This document shows, one piece after another, positions 42,895-51,540 of a stretch of 64,000 bases of DNA. The position numbers and the translations under genes were made by a program. Under the pieces are notes generated by a model, which was not told where the DNA came from, did not search any database, and saw only the letters and a program-made list of their open reading frames with translations. The stretch spans positions 1,674,001 to 1,738,000 of the forward strand of contig OZ244921.1 in NCBI GenBank assembly GCA_965221755.1. Reading direction: 5' to 3'. Positions within the stretch are counted from its first letter, which is position 1. Each line of letters begins with the position of its first letter. Origin of the DNA: Azophilus sp965221755. Lineage in GTDB: Bacteria > Pseudomonadota > Gammaproteobacteria > Pseudomonadales > Azotimanducaceae.

Positions 42895-43596
42895 ATGTTT
42901 CGTCGCATTGCCTTGATCGCCACCCTGCTGCTGGCCGCCGCCGCAAACGCCCAAACCTGCATTGCTCCCTCCTGCTTCCACGCCGATGTGGTCGCCGTGG
43001 CTGACGGTGACACGGTGACCGTGCTCCGTGAAACAACCGCCGGGCCAAGGCAAGTCCGGGTTCGATTGACGGAGATCGACGCCCCGGAACGGGGCCAGCC
43101 TTGGGGCACCCGCGCCCGTCAGGCCTTGGCCGACAAAGTGTTTCGCCGCACCGTGCAGGTGGCGCCAAGCGGCGAGGACCGTTACGGACGACTGCTGGCG
43201 CGGCTGCGCGTGGACGGGCGCGATGTCAATCGGGACATGGTGCGCGAGGGACACGCTTGGGTTTATCGGCGCTACGCCACCGAGAACTGGCTGCCCGACG
43301 AGGCGGCGGCGCGCCAATCAGGCCTCGGGCTGTGGTCCTTGGGCGTTGGCGCTTCCGTTCCCCCTTGGGCATGGCGGGGCGGCGAATGGCGCCGCGAGGC
43401 CGCCGCGATCGACCCTTCGCTCACCGCCCATTCCACAGCCTCGGCCAATTCGAAGTTCTCCTGCGACACCAAGCGCTTCTGCCGGGAGATGGCTTCCTGC
43501 GCCGAAGCGCACTACCACTTGGAGACCTGCGGCAAGCAGCCATTGGACGGCGATGGCGACGGCATTCCCTGCGAGAAGCTGTGCCGACAGCTTTGA
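42895..43596 (+). CDS. Secreted thermonuclease-like nuclease with Excalibur domain
   Basis: A 233-residue exported nuclease. The signal peptide (IALIATLLLAAAANAQ) precedes a staphylococcal-nuclease domain: VVAVADGDTVTVL, VRLTEIDAPERGQPWG with catalytic Arg/Asp, and EDRYGRLLARLRVDGRDVN with Glu/Arg. The C-terminal Excalibur domain is a calcium-binding, Cys-containing motif (DGDGDGIPCEKLC). It degrades nucleic acids outside the cytoplasm. ATG 42895 gives the clean signal peptide. It is divergent from the dead methyltransferase and shows no operon partner. Confidence 0.9.
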   Translation: MFRRIALIATLLLAAAANAQTCIAPSCFHADVVAVADGDTVTVLRETTAGPRQVRVRLTEIDAPERGQPWGTRARQALADKVFRRTVQVAPSGEDRYGRLLARLRVDGRDVNRDMVREGHAWVYRRYATENWLPDEAAARQSGLGLWSLGVGASVPPWAWRGGEWRREAAAIDPSLTAHSTASANSKFSCDTKRFCREMASCAEAHYHLETCGKQPLDGDGDGIPCEKLCRQL

Positions 43597-44175
43597 TGAT
43601 GGGCGCCTCATGCATCCGCGCTGTCGGAGCCGTCAAGGCAGCCGCATCCGCGTAGTCGCTGCTTTTTCCCCGCTGGTCGAACCCACTGCCGCTTTACGAG
43701 CTGGCGACCGGCATTGATTTGGGCTCTCAATATCTTCTTCTCACTGAAAGGGCGATGTTCCAAGGGGATTGCGTTGGTGCATCCGTTTGCGTTCCCGCCT
43801 GCGCAAGGGAGGATGCGGCGGCTGGGAAAAGCATGGGAAGGCGATTGAAGTCGCAAATCCGGTCTTTGGACTTGGTTGCGCGTTGCCGCCTTTCTCCACT
43901 ACATTGCACCGAAGTTGGGCACCCAACGCAGGGACAGCAACATGCCAACCTTCAAATTCGGCGCCTTCGTGGCGCCGCGCCACATGCCTACGTCATCGCC
44001 AACCGGGACAGCTGGAACCGCGCCTCCGCCGTCATCATGAGCAAAATCAAGGCCAACGAACGCGCCGTCAAGGCGCTCAAGGGACCGCAAACCGGCATGG
44101 CCAAGTCGGCGCTGTCCGCCCACGCCGCGCCCGATGTCGGCAAGGCGGAGGCTGCGGATTGATCGACGCCCCGTA
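43597..44175. other. Intergenic region with only doubtful small frames
   Basis: No gene is convincing. A 32-codon frame begins at ATG 43942 (MPTFKFGAFVAPRH). A 41-codon frame begins at ATG 44037 (MSKIKANERAVKAL) and ends at 44162 just before the ATP-grasp gene, with a charged, Ala-rich peptide that could be a short basic protein. Neither has a good ribosome site. The stretch 43680-43800 is AT-richer than average. Confidence 0.4.
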
Positions 44176-45690
44176 ATGCCGATTGATTGGAGGCAGTACG
44201 ATGCTGCGGGCCTTTGGGATGAGCTCGTCACGCCCAACGGCCGAGCCCGGCCCGGTGCGGGCCCGCTGCTGCGGGTGCTCTCGCGGCTGACGGACGAGGC
44301 GCTTTCCGAGCGGGCCGCCGCCGCCGAGCTGGCGATTCGCGCCATGGGCATCACCTTCACGGTGTACGACGCCGGAGCCATCGGCCGGGGAGCGCGGGGG
44401 GAGGCCGCCTCGCAGCCCGTCAAGCCCGGCGGCATCGACCGCGAATGGCCCTTCGACATCGTGCCGCGCCTGATCCGCAAGCGCGAATGGGACGTCATCG
44501 CCCGAGGGCTGGCCCAACGGGTGCGGGCCTTGAACGCTTTCATCGATGACGTTTACCACCATCAACGCATCCTGCGCGATGGCGTGGTGCCGGCGGCGTA
44601 CATCGAAAAATCCCGCGAGTTTAGGCCTCGGTGCGTGGGCATCGACCCGCCCCAAGGCATTTGGGCCCACGTCTGCGGCACCGATCTGGTGCGCGACCGG
44701 GACGGCGCCCTCTATGTGCTGGAGGACAACCTCAGGGTGCCTTCGGGCGTGTCCTACATGCTGGAGAACCGCGCCGTGATGAAGCGCGTCTTCCCGGAGC
44801 TGTTCAAGGACTACGTCATCCATCCGGTGGACGACTACCCGCAACGGCTGGCGGACTGCCTGCGCTCCTTGGCGCCGGAGGGCAATGACGCCCCGCAGAT
44901 TGCCGTGCTGACGCCCGGCATCCACAACGCCGCCTACTTCGAGCACGCCTACTTGGCTCAAGCGATGGGCGCGGAACTGGTCGAGGGCGCTGACCTCAGG
45001 GTTGGCGCCGATGACCGCGTGTACATGAAGACCATCGCCGGCCGGGTGCGGGTGGACGTGGTCTACCGGCGCATCGACGACTTGTTCCTCGACCCGAAGG
45101 CGTTCCGCCCCGATTCCGTGCTTGGCGTCCCCGGCCTGATGCGGGCTTGGCAGGCGGGCAACGTGGCGCTGGCCAACGCGCCCGGCTGCGGCGTGGCGGA
45201 CGACAAGGTGATCTACACCTATGTGCCGGACATGGTGCGCTACTACTTGGGCGAGGAGCCGCTGCTGGCCAACGTGCCCTCCTACCGTTGCGTGGAGAAG
45301 GCCGATCGGGACTACGTGCTCGACAACCTCGACAAGCTGGTGGTCAAGCCCGCCAACGAGTCCGGCGGCTACGGCATGCTGATCGGCCCCAAGGCCAGCA
45401 AGCGGCAGCGCAATGCGTTCGCCCGCGCCGTGCGCGCCAATCCGCGCAACTACATGGCGCAGCCGATGCTGACCCTGTCCACGGCGCCCACCTTGGCCGG
45501 CGCGCCGAGCAGCGCCGATCGGCTGCAGCCCCGTCACCTGGACCTGCGCCCCTTCATCCTTTCCGGGGCGAACACCCATGTGACCATGGGCGGCCTGACC
45601 CGGGTGGCCATGAACAAGGGTTCCATGGTGGTGAACTCCTCCCAAGGCGGCGGCAGCAAGGACACTTGGATCGTGGACTTGCCAAGATGA
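44176..45690 (+). CDS. Circularly permuted ATP-grasp protein
   Basis: A 504-residue protein of the circularly permuted ATP-grasp type (DUF404/DUF407). Landmarks: RALNAFIDDVYHHQRILRDG, YVLEDNLRVPSGVSYMLENR, VLTPGIHNAAYFEHAYLAQ, VDVVYRRIDDLFLDP, KLVVKPANESGGYGMLIG and ILSGANTHVTMGGLTRVA. Such proteins are predicted peptide or amide ligases, and they are consistently encoded with an alpha-E helical partner, the next gene here (ATGA overlap). ATG 44176 is used; an earlier in-frame ATG (44134) adds a basic stretch. The product is unknown, and no transglutaminase-like third gene is present. Confidence 0.9.
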   Translation: MPIDWRQYDAAGLWDELVTPNGRARPGAGPLLRVLSRLTDEALSERAAAAELAIRAMGITFTVYDAGAIGRGARGEAASQPVKPGGIDREWPFDIVPRLIRKREWDVIARGLAQRVRALNAFIDDVYHHQRILRDGVVPAAYIEKSREFRPRCVGIDPPQGIWAHVCGTDLVRDRDGALYVLEDNLRVPSGVSYMLENRAVMKRVFPELFKDYVIHPVDDYPQRLADCLRSLAPEGNDAPQIAVLTPGIHNAAYFEHAYLAQAMGAELVEGADLRVGADDRVYMKTIAGRVRVDVVYRRIDDLFLDPKAFRPDSVLGVPGLMRAWQAGNVALANAPGCGVADDKVIYTYVPDMVRYYLGEEPLLANVPSYRCVEKADRDYVLDNLDKLVVKPANESGGYGMLIGPKASKRQRNAFARAVRANPRNYMAQPMLTLSTAPTLAGAPSSADRLQPRHLDLRPFILSGANTHVTMGGLTRVAMNKGSMVVNSSQGGGSKDTWIVDLPR

Positions 45691-46706
45691 AGCACAGGCT
45701 GCTTTCCCGAGTCGCGGAGCGCATCTACTGGCTGGGGCGCTACATGGAGCGAGCCGACAACACGGCGCGGCTGATCAGCGTCAACGCCAACATGTTGATG
45801 GACATGCCCAACCGGGTGGCCCTCGGCTGGCGGCCACTGATCGACATCACCGGTTCCGGGGCATTGTTCGACGCGCTGTACGGCGAATCGAGCGAGCGCA
45901 ACGTATGCCGCTTCCTCACCTGCGACGCCCGTCATCCATCAGCCATCACCAGCGCCATTGCGGCGGCGCGGGAGAACGCCCGAACGGTGCGCGAAACCAT
46001 GCCCGGCGCAACCTTCGAGCATGTCAACGACCTGCATCTCTTCGCTCATGCAGCACTCAGGCCGAACCTGTCCCGAGTCAAGCGCCATGCCGCCCTCGAA
46101 GGCATCAGCGGCCGGGTGCAGCGGCTGGAGGGCTTCCTGTCGCAAAACATGCTGCACGGCGACCCGTGGCAACTGCTGCGCCTCGGCAGCCGCATCGAGC
46201 GGGCCGACATGACCACTCGCATCATTGACGTGCGCTCCGACGACTTGCTGCCGCCCGGCCTCGATCTTGCCCCGTTCCAGGAGATTCAGTGGCGCAGCGT
46301 GCTCGGCTCCCTGAACGTGCGCCAGTCCTATCAAGGCATCGTCGGCGCGCCCATCACCCGTCCTTCGGTGCTGGAATTCCTGCTCCGGGAGCCCGGGCTG
46401 CCGCGTTCCCATGCCTACTGCCTGAACGCCATCCGCCGCCACATCCGTTCGCTGCCGCGCCACGAAGCGCCGCTGCGCGCCTGCGACCAAGCTGCGGAGT
46501 TTCTGACGTCATCCGATTTGGGGGCACTCGATCACGATTCCCTGCATCGGTTCCTTGATGAATGCCAAGTGCAGCTTGGCCAGTTGCATGAGTCCATCAC
46601 GCAGACCTGGTTTCGAGTGCCCCAGGACACCGTCCAACCCGCGCCGGCACAGGGGGAAATGCCCTTCGGCAACAACGGACTCGCGCCTCGGGTTGGATCT
46701 ACCTGA
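45687..46706 (+). CDS. Alpha-E domain protein (partner of ATP-grasp)
   Basis: A 339-residue helical protein of the alpha-E superfamily. The N-terminus MKHRLLSRVAERIYWLGRYM with ERADNTARL is diagnostic, and AARENARTVRETM and IERADMTTRIID repeat the same helical signature. Its ATG overlaps the stop of the ATP-grasp gene. Function is inferred only from conserved pairing. The C-terminal 40 residues are Pro/Gly/Gln-rich and overlap nothing conserved. Confidence 0.9.
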   Translation: MKHRLLSRVAERIYWLGRYMERADNTARLISVNANMLMDMPNRVALGWRPLIDITGSGALFDALYGESSERNVCRFLTCDARHPSAITSAIAAARENARTVRETMPGATFEHVNDLHLFAHAALRPNLSRVKRHAALEGISGRVQRLEGFLSQNMLHGDPWQLLRLGSRIERADMTTRIIDVRSDDLLPPGLDLAPFQEIQWRSVLGSLNVRQSYQGIVGAPITRPSVLEFLLREPGLPRSHAYCLNAIRRHIRSLPRHEAPLRACDQAAEFLTSSDLGALDHDSLHRFLDECQVQLGQLHESITQTWFRVPQDTVQPAPAQGEMPFGNNGLAPRVGST

Positions 46707-46848
46707 GGCGCTCCTGTCCGGAGCCAGGAAAGTCGTGACGGCGTTATCGGCAAATGGCATCCTCGGCGACAAGGCGTGTGGGGATGTCCCGGGCGCTCGC
46801 ACTCGCAATTGCGGCGGCTTGGATCGATGGCCGTCGGGCATTGCGAGG

Positions 46849-49005
46849 ATGTTGGCGCTGACAATGTTGTCGGCCAGCTTAGCTGGCTGCGGAGAGCAGG
46901 AACTTAACATGGCCAATACAGCGACGCTGCCGCAGCCACCCAAGGCGGACATGCGTCCGCACGCCTACACCCACCACGGCATCACCGTTGAGGATCCCTT
47001 CCACTGGCTCAAGGACGACAGCTACCCCAAGGTGGACGATGCCGATGTGCTGGCCTACCTTGAAGCGGAGAACCGCTACTTCAAGGCGGTGATGGCGCCT
47101 CACGCGACTTTGGTGGACACCCTGTTCGAGGAGATCAAGGCCCGCCAGCAGCCGGATGAGGCCGGCGTCCCGGTGCGCGAAGGGGCTTGGTTCTACCAGT
47201 GGCGCTACCAAAGGGACGGGCAGTATCGCATCTGGTCACGCTGGCCAGCGGATGCCCCGGACGCTCGGCTGGCCCCGATCGGAGACGCCCGGACCATTCT
47301 CGATGAGCCTGCGTTGGCAAAGGGCCTTGAGTATTTTCGTCTGGGGGCGCTGGCGGTCAGCAACAACGGCCAGCTGATGGCCTACAGCACGGACACCAAC
47401 GGCTCGGAGCGCTTTCGCCTCGTGGTCAAGGAGCTCGACAGCGGCGAATTGCTTGAGGATGCCGTCGAGGACACCATCGGCAGCCCAGTGTGGGCGGCGG
47501 ACGACTCGGCGTTTCTCTACACGGTGGTCGATGAGAATTGGCGTCCCTACCAAGTGCGGCGTCATCGGTTGGGCGAGCCGGCGGCCGAGGACGCCATCGT
47601 TTACGAGGAATCCGACCCGGGCTTTTTCGTGGGCATCTCGGCTTCGGCATCCAAGCAGCACGTCATCATCCACGCCGCCGACCACGTGACGTCGGAGGCG
47701 CACCTGATCCCCGCCGACAACTTAGACGCCGAGCCCCGCTTGGTCGCCCCACGCCGGGCCGGCCATGAGTATTCCGTGGACCATCAGGGCGACCGCTTCG
47801 TCATCCGCACCAACGATCGGCACAAGAACGCCCGCTTGGCCGTTGCCGTCGGCGATGACCTTTCCGAGGATGCCTGGACGTCCCTGCTGGAGGGCTCCGA
47901 TGGGCTCTACATCCGCAGCTTTCAGCCGTTCGCGGACTTCATCGCCGTGCAGGAGCGCGTGGGCGGCCTGGACCAGATCCGACTGATCGACCGCGCCGGG
48001 GAAAGCGCTCACATCGACTTTCCCGAAGCCGCTTACGCCGTGAGCCTAGGCAACAACCCGGAGTTTGAGACCCGCTCACTGCGTCTGAACTACACCTCGA
48101 TGGTCACCCCTGACACCGTTTATGACTACCATCCCGACCGCGGCGACCTCGAAGCGCGCAAGGTCAGGCAAATCCCCAGCGGCTACGACCCCTCGCTTTA
48201 CGTCACGGAGAGGCTGAACGCCCCGGCCCGCGACGGAGCTCGAGTTCCGGTCTCCATCGTGCGCCGCAAGGATGTGCCCACGGACGGCAGCGCCCCACTG
48301 CACCTGTATGCCTACGGCGCCTACGGCCACGCCATCCCGCCGTCGTTCTCGGCGTCCCGCCTGTCGCTGCTTGACCGCGGCTTCATCGCTGCCATCGCCC
48401 ACATCCGAGGCGGCGACGACCTCGGCTACCACTGGTACGAGGCGGGCAAGCTCAAGCGCCGGACCAACACCTTCAACGACTTCGTGGACGTGGCCCGGCA
48501 CCTGATCGGCACAGGCCACGCCAAGGCCGGCCGCATCGCCATCGCCGGCGGCAGCGCCGGCGGCAAACTCATGGGCGCCGCGGTCAATCAAGCCCCGGAA
48601 CTCTGGGGCGCCGTGGCCGCCCACGTGCCGTTCGTGGACGTGCTCAACACCATGCTGGACGACACCCTGCCGCTGACCCCCATCGAATGGCCGGAGTGGG
48701 GCAACCCCATCGAGGACGCCGAGGCGTTCCGGCTGATCCGCTCCTACTCCCCCTACGACCAGCTAGGGCCCGGCGCCTATCCGCCGATGCTGGTCACCGC
48801 CGGATTGAACGACCCCCGGGTGACCTATTGGGAGCCCGCCAAGTACGTCGCCAAGCTGCGCACCCTGAAGACCGACGACAACCTGCTGCTGCTCAAGACC
48901 AACATGGGCGCTGGCCACGGCGGCAAGTCCGGGCGCTTCGACTCGCTGCGCGAAGTGGCCGAGGAGTACGCCTTCTTTTTGGCGGCCATGGGGCTGGTGG
49001 AGTAG
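46849..49005 (+). CDS. Oligopeptidase B-like S9 peptidase, probable lipoprotein
   Basis: A prolyl-oligopeptidase-family peptidase of 718 residues. It starts with a lipobox signal (ALTMLSASLAGC) at ATG 46849; a TTG 10 codons earlier would also give a signal. The propeller domain begins HHGITVEDPFHWLKDDSYPK. The hydrolase domain has LYAYGAYGHAIPPSFSASRL, the Ser in RIAIAGGSAGGKLMGA, Asp in TAGLNDPRVTYWEPAKY and His in NMGAGHGGKSGR. Oligopeptidase B cleaves after Arg/Lys in short peptides and is normally cytosolic, so the lipoprotein signal is unusual. The frame overlaps the alpha-E end only if a longer start were used. Confidence 0.9.
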   Translation: MLALTMLSASLAGCGEQELNMANTATLPQPPKADMRPHAYTHHGITVEDPFHWLKDDSYPKVDDADVLAYLEAENRYFKAVMAPHATLVDTLFEEIKARQQPDEAGVPVREGAWFYQWRYQRDGQYRIWSRWPADAPDARLAPIGDARTILDEPALAKGLEYFRLGALAVSNNGQLMAYSTDTNGSERFRLVVKELDSGELLEDAVEDTIGSPVWAADDSAFLYTVVDENWRPYQVRRHRLGEPAAEDAIVYEESDPGFFVGISASASKQHVIIHAADHVTSEAHLIPADNLDAEPRLVAPRRAGHEYSVDHQGDRFVIRTNDRHKNARLAVAVGDDLSEDAWTSLLEGSDGLYIRSFQPFADFIAVQERVGGLDQIRLIDRAGESAHIDFPEAAYAVSLGNNPEFETRSLRLNYTSMVTPDTVYDYHPDRGDLEARKVRQIPSGYDPSLYVTERLNAPARDGARVPVSIVRRKDVPTDGSAPLHLYAYGAYGHAIPPSFSASRLSLLDRGFIAAIAHIRGGDDLGYHWYEAGKLKRRTNTFNDFVDVARHLIGTGHAKAGRIAIAGGSAGGKLMGAAVNQAPELWGAVAAHVPFVDVLNTMLDDTLPLTPIEWPEWGNPIEDAEAFRLIRSYSPYDQLGPGAYPPMLVTAGLNDPRVTYWEPAKYVAKLRTLKTDDNLLLLKTNMGAGHGGKSGRFDSLREVAEEYAFFLAAMGLVE

Positions 49006-49069
49006 GGGGTTGGCAGGGAGGAGGTTGCTCGCCCTCGGCAGGGACTTGTCCCAGCTTATTCCATGATGG

Positions 49070-49246
49070 TCAAAGCCCCAGTTCGGTGTGCGATCCGATT
49101 CGGACTGGGCGGAGGATATGCGGGTCCGACTTTTGGTGGATGAGCACCAGGTCCGGTTTCACGTGACAGTCGCGGAAACTCTCCCATCGGCCACTGAGCG
49201 CATGGTCATGATGACGCGACTCGAGCGCAGCGTCCGTGGCAAGGTC
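49070..49246 (-). pseudogene. YafQ-type toxin remnant
   Basis: The last 45-55 residues of a YafQ/RelE-type mRNA interferase are readable: DHALSGRWESFRDCH, VKPDLVLIHQKSD and RPVRIGSHTELGL, which match the YafQ C-terminus including the catalytic-region GxW-x-x-xRDxH. The N-terminal half is absent and replaced by an unrelated, Ala/Ser-rich reading frame, and no dinJ-like antitoxin is present. It lies just downstream of the RelE-helicase gene on the same strand. Probably non-functional. Confidence 0.7.
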
Positions 49247-49305
49247 TTGAACGATGTCGGCCGCGGCACTCCCGCTTGCAATCGCGCTTGAATCGACGCG
49301 TCCGC

Positions 49306-51531
49306 TCAATCGTCCGCATGGAGGTCATTGGCTTTCTGAAGGGACTGCGTCTGGACTTCCTTCATGTGCTCAATGCCCTCGATGAGCGCATCGGTGGGCG
49401 TTTTGGAGCACAGCAGGAACAGGCCGTCCCGAGCTCGGGTCATTGCGACGAACAGCTGGCTGAGTTGCAAAGCTTGGCGTTCCAAGCGCTCATCGTCGCT
49501 TTCCCCTTTTCTGGGCGGCGTGGGAAACTGGCCTTCACTCAAGCCGAGCAGGAAGACGACCTTGAACTCCAGCCCCTTGGCTCGGTGAAAGGTGCCGATC
49601 CTGATGCGATCGCCCGTGGGGCTGGGCGCTGGTTGTTCAAGCCCTTGGCAAGGCAGGCTCTCGGCCTGCAAGCCCTCTGTTGCCTTCTTCGCCAATGCGT
49701 TGGTGGCTGCCAATACGCCGATGTCGCCGAGGCTGAGATTGGATTGTTTCACAAGTTCCCGGACTTGCCGCGCTGTCCACGCAACTTGGTCTTGAAAGTT
49801 GGGCAAGGTGACCAATCTGGGCCGTGCGCCGCCCCGGTCGGTCTCGGCTTCGGCATCGCCGCGCGCATACTCCTCGTCCAGGTCGGTGATCGGGGCGCTG
49901 CCAGTGCAGGCCATGGCTGCGGAGATGATCTCCTTGGTGTTGCGGTAGTTGATGCGCAGCACCGAACTGCGCCCGCGCACGTCAAGGCCTGCCTGGGCAA
50001 GGGTGAAGCCTCCGGGATAGATCCTTTGGGCGCCGTCCCCGGCGATGAACAGAGCATCTGGGCGGCTCACGGGATCGTCGTCCTGAACAAGCGCGCGGAC
50101 AAGCGCAAGCCTCACCAAGCTCAGATCTTGGGCTTCGTCCACAATGGCGCAGCGGTAGGTTGGATCGGGACGCCGTTGCGCCAACTCGGCGGCACGATGC
50201 GCCACATCCTCAAACGGAGTGACGCCAACATTCTTCAGGCCGCGGTCCCACTCCTCCTTGAGCGCCCAGAGCTGTTCACGCATGGGTGCCGTAAAAGGCG
50301 TTCGGCGACCGGTGCGCTGAAGGGCTAGGTAGTCGTCAAGCAATTGCAGTCCTCGGCCCTTGATGACGGCCTCGATCTCTTCCCGGAGGTACGTTCTGGT
50401 AACCGCAGCTTGGGCCAAGGGCGTGTTGCGGCGAACCACTGTGTTGTGCGCGTCGTTGAAGGCCTTTCTTGCTGCGTCGGCGTTCCAAACCGGACGTTCA
50501 CCCGCTTCCCTGCAAATGCGGTTCGCCAGTTTGTCGATGTTGATGAACTCAACCGCGTTGGGGATTGCGGTAGGCAGCCGCCGGTAAAGGTTCTCGAATA
50601 CTGGCGGGAGGCTTTTGATGTACGTAGTGAACAGTATGGCCGGGCGTTGGCCGTCGGGTGCGCGCTTGGCGTAGCGTTTAGCGAGCGCGGCGGCCCGGTG
50701 CAGCGCCACCACCGTCTTGCCGGTGCCGGCGGAACCCCGCACTCGTGCCGGGCCGGCGAAGCGCCGCTCGGCCAGTTCGCGTTGGGCAGGGTGCAGAAAG
50801 ATCATCCAGTCCTCAATGGGTGCGGCGAGCAGGCGCTTGAGTTCCTCCGACGACAGAAGCGGCGACAAGCCGGCCAAAGCGCCTCGTTCAACGATGGCTT
50901 CCCGAAAGCGCTGGTTTTCCGCGTCCTCGTTTGCCAGCAACTGGTCTTGGAAGTGCTCCTCGGGCGTCTGTTCACTGAGTTGCAGCACCAAATCGAGGGT
51001 CTCTTCCCCAATGTCGGGCCAGACTTCCAGCAAGTCGTCTTGGTTCGCTTGCCGCAGCAGCCCCACTTGCGGACGGTCAAATCCTGCCCTCGTCAATTCC
51101 CCATCAGTCCAATGCGCCAGGATCGAGGATGCCGCATCGACGATGGCCGCCTTTCGATCTGTGGACGATGCGCGCAGGACGGTGCCATCAACGTCCTGGG
51201 CATTGCGCGCAATGGGGATCAGCCCAGGCGCTCCAGCCCTGGGGATTGCAAACCGGGTCTTCTCCGCCAGTCGGTAGATGGCATCGTGCTGACCGGCGCG
51301 CAGGAACACGGTGGTGGAGCCCTCTCGGGCCAAGAGAACGCGCAATTCTTGGGAAGCGCGGATGGTATGCAGGCGCTGCCGACCGGCGTTCCCCTTCAGT
51401 TTCTCAAGATTAAGCCCAGGAGCGTTGGGATTTCTGAGGTAGTCCTCAACGGCCTGCCCAATCCGATGGTAGTCGGTGGGGCTTAGCGCCAAAGCGGACG
51501 ACTGGAACTTACGATCGTAGGCGCACTCCAT
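49306..51531 (-). CDS. UvrD/REP-like SF1 helicase with N-terminal RelE/ParE-like domain
   Basis: A 741-residue fusion. Residues 1-95 read as a RelE/ParE-like fold: DYHRIGQAVEDYLRNP, GLNLEKLKGNAG, RLHTIRASQELRVLLARE, then DAIYRLAEKTRF. The middle (100-250) is a helical linker. The helicase follows: Walker A RGSAGTGKTVVALHRAAA (266-273), CAIVDEAQDLSLV as motif II, SSVLRINYRNTKE as motif IV, and RIGTFHRAKGLEFKVVFLL and LFVAMTRARDGLFLL as motifs V-VI. All helicase motifs look intact. Whether the RelE part cleaves mRNA is uncertain. The gene lies 9 bases after the dehydrogenase and may be its cotranscribed neighbour. Confidence 0.88.
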   Translation of the reverse strand: MECAYDRKFQSSALALSPTDYHRIGQAVEDYLRNPNAPGLNLEKLKGNAGRQRLHTIRASQELRVLLAREGSTTVFLRAGQHDAIYRLAEKTRFAIPRAGAPGLIPIARNAQDVDGTVLRASSTDRKAAIVDAASSILAHWTDGELTRAGFDRPQVGLLRQANQDDLLEVWPDIGEETLDLVLQLSEQTPEEHFQDQLLANEDAENQRFREAIVERGALAGLSPLLSSEELKRLLAAPIEDWMIFLHPAQRELAERRFAGPARVRGSAGTGKTVVALHRAAALAKRYAKRAPDGQRPAILFTTYIKSLPPVFENLYRRLPTAIPNAVEFINIDKLANRICREAGERPVWNADAARKAFNDAHNTVVRRNTPLAQAAVTRTYLREEIEAVIKGRGLQLLDDYLALQRTGRRTPFTAPMREQLWALKEEWDRGLKNVGVTPFEDVAHRAAELAQRRPDPTYRCAIVDEAQDLSLVRLALVRALVQDDDPVSRPDALFIAGDGAQRIYPGGFTLAQAGLDVRGRSSVLRINYRNTKEIISAAMACTGSAPITDLDEEYARGDAEAETDRGGARPRLVTLPNFQDQVAWTARQVRELVKQSNLSLGDIGVLAATNALAKKATEGLQAESLPCQGLEQPAPSPTGDRIRIGTFHRAKGLEFKVVFLLGLSEGQFPTPPRKGESDDERLERQALQLSQLFVAMTRARDGLFLLCSKTPTDALIEGIEHMKEVQTQSLQKANDLHADD

Positions 51532-51540
51532 GGGTTCCCT

